A DNA stretch of 64,000 nucleotides, taken from NCBI GenBank assembly GCA_938040055.1, contig CALHWY010000012.1:124001-188000 (forward strand), in the 5' to 3' direction. This document shows positions 61,029 to 64,000 of this stretch, one piece after another. The DNA comes from an uncultured Endomicrobiia bacterium. GTDB taxonomy: Bacteria; Elusimicrobiota; Endomicrobiia; Endomicrobiales; Endomicrobiaceae. The translations under genes and the position numbers were made by a program. Each line of letters starts with the position of its first letter. Position 1 is the first letter of the stretch. Under the pieces are notes generated by a model, which searched no databases, was not told the DNA's origin, and saw only the letters and a list, made by a program, of their open reading frames with translations.

Positions 61029-62090
61029 ATGTCAAAAACTTATAAGATCGCATTGATTCCGGGAGACGGGACAGGCCCTGAAGTATTAAAAGAAGGCGTA
61101 AAAGTCATTGAAGCTGCCGCCGGAAAGAACGGTTTTAAATTCGATTTTTCGGATTATGATCTGGGCGGTGAAAGATATATGAAAACCGGGGAAATTCTTC
61201 CTGACTCCGTTGTGGAAGAGTTCAAAAAGACCGACGCGATGTTTCTGGGGGCAATCGGACATCCCGACGTCAAGCCGGGAATCCTTGAAAAGGGTATTCT
61301 CCTCAGGCTGCGTTTTGAGCTTGACCAGTACATAAATCTCCGTCCGGTAAAACTTTATCCCAATGTCGAAACGCCGCTTAAAGATAAAACTCCCGCCGAC
61401 ATAGATATGATTATAGTGCGCGAAAATACGGAAGGCCTTTATACGGGAGCCGGCGGATTTCTGAAAAAAGACACTCCGCAGGAAGTAGCCGTGCAGGAAT
61501 CCATAAACACAAGATTCGGCGTGGAAAGATGCGTAAGATACGCTTTTGAACTTACGAAAAAAAGAAACAAAGGAAAAAAACTTACTCTTTGCGCTAAAAC
61601 CAATGTTTTAACCTATGCTTCCGATTTATGGCAGAGAACTTTTAATATTGTCCTAAAAGATTATCCGTCGTTAAAGGGAGATTATGTAAATGTCGATGCC
61701 GCCTGCATGTGGCTGGTGAAAAATCCGGAATGGTTCGACGTTATAGTCACCGACAATCTTTTCGGCGACATAATAACCGATCTGGCCGCTATGATACAAG
61801 GCGGCATGGGCGTGGCGGCCGGAGGAAATATCAATCCTGAAGGAGTTTCGATGTTTGAGCCCATGGGCGGCTCCGCGCCGAAATATACGGGACAAAACAT
61901 TATTAATCCGATAGCGGCTATAAACGCCGGGGCGATGATGCTTGAGACCCTGGGGGAAAGCGGCGCGGCAAAAGACATAGAAAATGCCGTGGTCAAAGCG
62001 CTTGAGAGCGGCAAAATCAAGAGCATGTCCGCCGGAAAAATGGGAATAGGCACTTGCGAAGTCGGAGATTTGATAGCAAGTTTTGTTTGA
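61029..62090 (+). CDS. leuB: 3-isopropylmalate dehydrogenase
   Basis: 353 residues with AAAAGAGGTG before the ATG. The isocitrate/isopropylmalate dehydrogenase fold is clear: IPGDGTGPEVLKEG, the substrate loop LRLRFELDQYINLRPVKLY, VRENTEGLYTG, FDVIVTDNLFGDIITDLAAMIQGGMGVAAGGNINPEG, FEPMGGSAPKYTGQNIINPIAAI. Context (leuA, leuC, leuD) gives LeuB rather than isocitrate dehydrogenase. It makes the leucine precursor 2-oxoisocaproate using NAD. Confidence 0.93.
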   Translation: MSKTYKIALIPGDGTGPEVLKEGVKVIEAAAGKNGFKFDFSDYDLGGERYMKTGEILPDSVVEEFKKTDAMFLGAIGHPDVKPGILEKGILLRLRFELDQYINLRPVKLYPNVETPLKDKTPADIDMIIVRENTEGLYTGAGGFLKKDTPQEVAVQESINTRFGVERCVRYAFELTKKRNKGKKLTLCAKTNVLTYASDLWQRTFNIVLKDYPSLKGDYVNVDAACMWLVKNPEWFDVIVTDNLFGDIITDLAAMIQGGMGVAAGGNINPEGVSMFEPMGGSAPKYTGQNIINPIAAINAGAMMLETLGESGAAKDIENAVVKALESGKIKSMSAGKMGIGTCEVGDLIASFV

Positions 62091-62098
62091 AAATAAAG

Positions 62099-62117
62099 GG
62101 CAAAACCGGGTTTTGCC
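62099..62117. other. Hairpin after leuB
   Basis: GGCAAAAC (62099-62106) and GTTTTGCC (62110-62117) form an 8-bp stem with a tight CGG loop, but only A-rich DNA follows on the plus strand, so it is not a clear plus-strand terminator. It may serve to protect the 3' end. Confidence 0.5.
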
Positions 62118-62182
62118 GCGAAAAAAGGCTAAAACCCTATTATTAAGGGAAAAAAAGCCGGGTTTCCGGCGGTTTGCGTGAT

Positions 62183-62674
62183 ATGCGGATAGATTTGCGG
62201 GTTTTTTCTTTCTCTGTTTTGGTTTTATTTTTATTTTTGCCGTCCGCCGCGGCGAAAAACGGCAAATTATTTATAGATTTTTCTCTTGCGTCAAAACATA
62301 TAGACTCGGGAGACGAATACAATGAAATCAATCCGGGCATAGGACTGTCTTATTTTATCGGAAAAAACTGGGAGATGCGCGGAGGATATTATAACAATTC
62401 TTATGAAAGGCCGTCTTTTTATCTTACGGCAAATTATGTTCCCGTGAGCGCGGATCTGAAAAAATTTAATTTTAAGCCGGGCATAGCCGCGGGATTCGCC
62501 ACGGGCTATAAAGACGGGGAACTTTTGGTTTTCGGCAAGAGTCCGATATTGTACGAAGGCGTCGTTCCCGTGCTTGCGCCAAATATCTCCGTTTTATTCA
62601 GGCCGGCAAATGCCCGTTTTGTCTTACTTATACTCGGCAATGCTATTGCCCTGCAAGTTTCCTATTTGATATAA
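62183..62674 (+). CDS. Small outer-membrane beta-barrel protein
   Basis: 163 residues from ATG 62183 (TTG 62174 is an alternative). A signal peptide (MRIDLRVFSFSVLVLFLFLPSAAA) is followed by alternating strands: FIDFSLASKHIDSG, YNEINPGIGLSYFIGKNWEMRGGYYNNSYERPSFYLTANYVPV. The SKHxDxGDxYNExNPGIGLxY type of pattern is found in a family of small barrels in phages and proteobacteria, including PagP-like proteins. Function unknown. It sits between leuB and asd. Confidence 0.6.
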   Translation: MRIDLRVFSFSVLVLFLFLPSAAAKNGKLFIDFSLASKHIDSGDEYNEINPGIGLSYFIGKNWEMRGGYYNNSYERPSFYLTANYVPVSADLKKFNFKPGIAAGFATGYKDGELLVFGKSPILYEGVVPVLAPNISVLFRPANARFVLLILGNAIALQVSYLI

Positions 62675-62707
62675 TTGCGGACAAAAAAATAAATAAAGAG
62701 GGAAAAA

Positions 62708-63727
62708 ATGAAAAAATACAAAGTGGCCGTAGCCGGCGCGACGGGCGCCGTGGGAAATGAAATGATAAAAATGCTTGAAAACAGGAATTTTCCCGTTGAA
62801 AGCGTAAGGTTTTTGGCGTCGGAACGCTCCGCCGGCAAGAAACTGGCGTTTAAAGGCAAAGAAGTGACGGTGGAACTTCTGACAAAAGACGGCGGAAAAG
62901 GAACGGATATAGCTCTTTTCAGCGCAGGTTCGGACATATCCAGAGAGTTTGCCCCTTCATTTGCCGCGGACGGATGCTTTGTGATAGACAATTCAAGCGC
63001 GTGGAGAATGGACGCGGACGTGCCTTTGGTGGTTCCCGAGGTGAACGCGCATCATCTTTCAAAAGACAAAAAACTTATAGCCAATCCCAACTGTTCGACG
63101 ATACAAATGGTGGCGGCTTTAAAACCGCTTCACGACGCGGCTAAAATCAAAAGGGTTATCGTTTCGACCTACCAGTCGGTTTCCGGCGCCGGACAAAAAG
63201 GAATGGACGAACTTAAGGCGCAGATAAAAGCCTGGGCGCAGGAAAAAGAAATGCCGCCGGCGAATAAATTCCAGTATCAGATAGCTTTTAATCTCATTCC
63301 GCAGATAGACGTTTTTACGGAAAACGGTTATACGAAAGAAGAAATGAAAATGACAAATGAAACCAAGAAAATAATGGACGATGACTCGATAGAAGTCAGC
63401 GCCGCGTGCGTGAGGGTTCCGGTTTTCCGCTCCCACTCGGAAAACGTGTGGGTAGAAACTGAAAAACCTTTGACGCCGCAGCAGGCAAAAGAGCTTTTTT
63501 CAAAAGCCGACGGCATACAGCTTATGGACGAACCCGAAAGCAAAAAATATCCCATGCCCTTGTTTGCCGAAGGCATGCAAAACACTTATGTAGGAAGAAT
63601 AAGAAAAGACATTTCGACGAAGAATAATGCTATAACTTTCTGGATAGTATCGGACAATCTTTTAAAAGGAGCCGCGCTCAACGCCGTTCAGATAGCGGAA
63701 ACTCTGGTCAAAAACGGCATTGTCTGA
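62708..63727 (+). CDS. asd: Aspartate-semialdehyde dehydrogenase
   Basis: 339 residues with AAAGAGGG before the ATG. NADP-binding GATGAVGNEM near residue 10, catalytic Cys in NPNCSTIQM (about 130), QSVSGAGQKGMDEL, the active-site His in FRSHSENVWVE and the Gln/Arg-rich QNTYVGRIRKD. It reduces aspartyl phosphate to semialdehyde for lysine/diaminopimelate, methionine and threonine. The enzyme length fits the shorter bacterial form. It follows the leucine cluster. Confidence 0.95.
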   Translation: MKKYKVAVAGATGAVGNEMIKMLENRNFPVESVRFLASERSAGKKLAFKGKEVTVELLTKDGGKGTDIALFSAGSDISREFAPSFAADGCFVIDNSSAWRMDADVPLVVPEVNAHHLSKDKKLIANPNCSTIQMVAALKPLHDAAKIKRVIVSTYQSVSGAGQKGMDELKAQIKAWAQEKEMPPANKFQYQIAFNLIPQIDVFTENGYTKEEMKMTNETKKIMDDDSIEVSAACVRVPVFRSHSENVWVETEKPLTPQQAKELFSKADGIQLMDEPESKKYPMPLFAEGMQNTYVGRIRKDISTKNNAITFWIVSDNLLKGAALNAVQIAETLVKNGIV

Positions 63728-63801
63728 AATATTCGCCGAAAAACCGAATACGGCATGCGGCGTAAATAACGGCGGTATTAACGCGTTTAAAAGGAGCCTG
63801 A

Positions 63802-64000
63802 ATGCAGGCGGCTAAAAGAATTATCGTCAATGCCGATGATTTCGGCTACAGGGAAGATATTAACAGAGGCATTATTTACGCCCATAAAAACGGCATTGTC
63901 AAAAGCGCGACTATATTGACCGACAGGGAAGCTTTTGAGAGCGCCGTTTCGCTGGCCAAAGAAAATCCCGGGCTCAAAACCGGTCTTCATCTGGATCTTG
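63802..64000 (+). CDS. ChbG/YdjC-like carbohydrate deacetylase, cut by window end
   Basis: 66 codons visible from ATG 63802, with AAGGAG before it; the gene continues beyond the window. The start RIIVNADDFGYREDINRGIIYAHKNGIVKSATIL and the tail GLKTGLHLDL match the YdjC family, whose members remove acetyl groups from oligosaccharides and bind a metal through Asp and His in ADDFG and GLHL. Substrate unknown. Confidence 0.8.
   Translation, partial: MQAAKRIIVNADDFGYREDINRGIIYAHKNGIVKSATILTDREAFESAVSLAKENPGLKTGLHLDL

Noticed and set aside
1..64000. CRISPR array, rRNA genes, transposase or insertion sequence
   Set aside because: Searched by eye for regularly spaced repeats, rRNA signatures and DDE/serine recombinase motifs; none seen in the window.

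Overview
The window comes from a Gram-negative bacterium. Both inner-membrane LPS-export permeases (LptF, LptG), several signal-peptide outer-membrane-type proteins and a very large SprA-like outer-membrane protein are encoded. Gene content, small AT-rich genes and moderate GC are compatible with an Elusimicrobiota-like (Endomicrobium/Elusimicrobium) lineage. That placement is an inference, since no rRNA or taxon-specific marker is present.

Region 1 (1-24112) is the replication and morphogenesis half of a tailed prophage, all on the + strand in one tightly packed array. It starts with a cut-off gene, then a replication-organiser-like protein, a DUF1064 nuclease, a degenerate AAA+ ATPase, small early proteins and an MmcB-like PD-(D/E)XK nuclease flanked by two copies of a small paralogous gene. 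A complete podovirus-style late module follows: small and large terminase, P22-type portal, scaffold, N4-gp56/DUF4043 capsid, two membrane proteins that are lysis candidates, NlpC/P60 peptidase, adaptor, knob-bearing tail protein, P22 gp10-like stabiliser, internal/ejection proteins and a 1913-residue polyvalent protein with HExxH and toxin-like nuclease domains. No integrase, repressor or attachment site is visible, so the left end lies outside the window.

Region 2 (24113-46831) is host chromosome. It holds a PLP amino-acid decarboxylase behind a good promoter and a structured leader, a DksA/TraR protein, an MscS channel, panD, tRNA-Pro(CGG), a sigma-70 factor, apt, tRNA-Arg(CCT), a candidate small RNA, an outer-membrane barrel, a tandem pair of secreted paralogues, an ABC-F ATPase, nusB, ligA, a pseudouridine synthase, an EndoQ-like PHP nuclease, a DUF362 ferredoxin protein, recX, purH, a Tyr-rich secreted protein and lptG/lptF.

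Region 3 (46832-64000) starts with a 748-base gap. It then carries the SprA-like giant, lipA, a 881-base gap with possible gene decay, a small secreted protein, and psd-pssA (phosphatidylethanolamine synthesis; the psd processing site is unusual). A leucine cluster follows, leuA-leuC-X-leuD-leuB, with an unrelated exported protein X wedged between the two isopropylmalate isomerase subunits. A small outer-membrane protein, asd and the start of a ChbG/YdjC-like deacetylase end the window.

The most interesting points are the SprA-like protein, the polyvalent protein with its 20-residue repeats, the AAA+ protein that has lost its Walker B acids, the gene wedged into the leu operon, the structured decarboxylase leader and the altered Psd cleavage motif. 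Nothing here is a clear-cut new system; each point is a testable lead.
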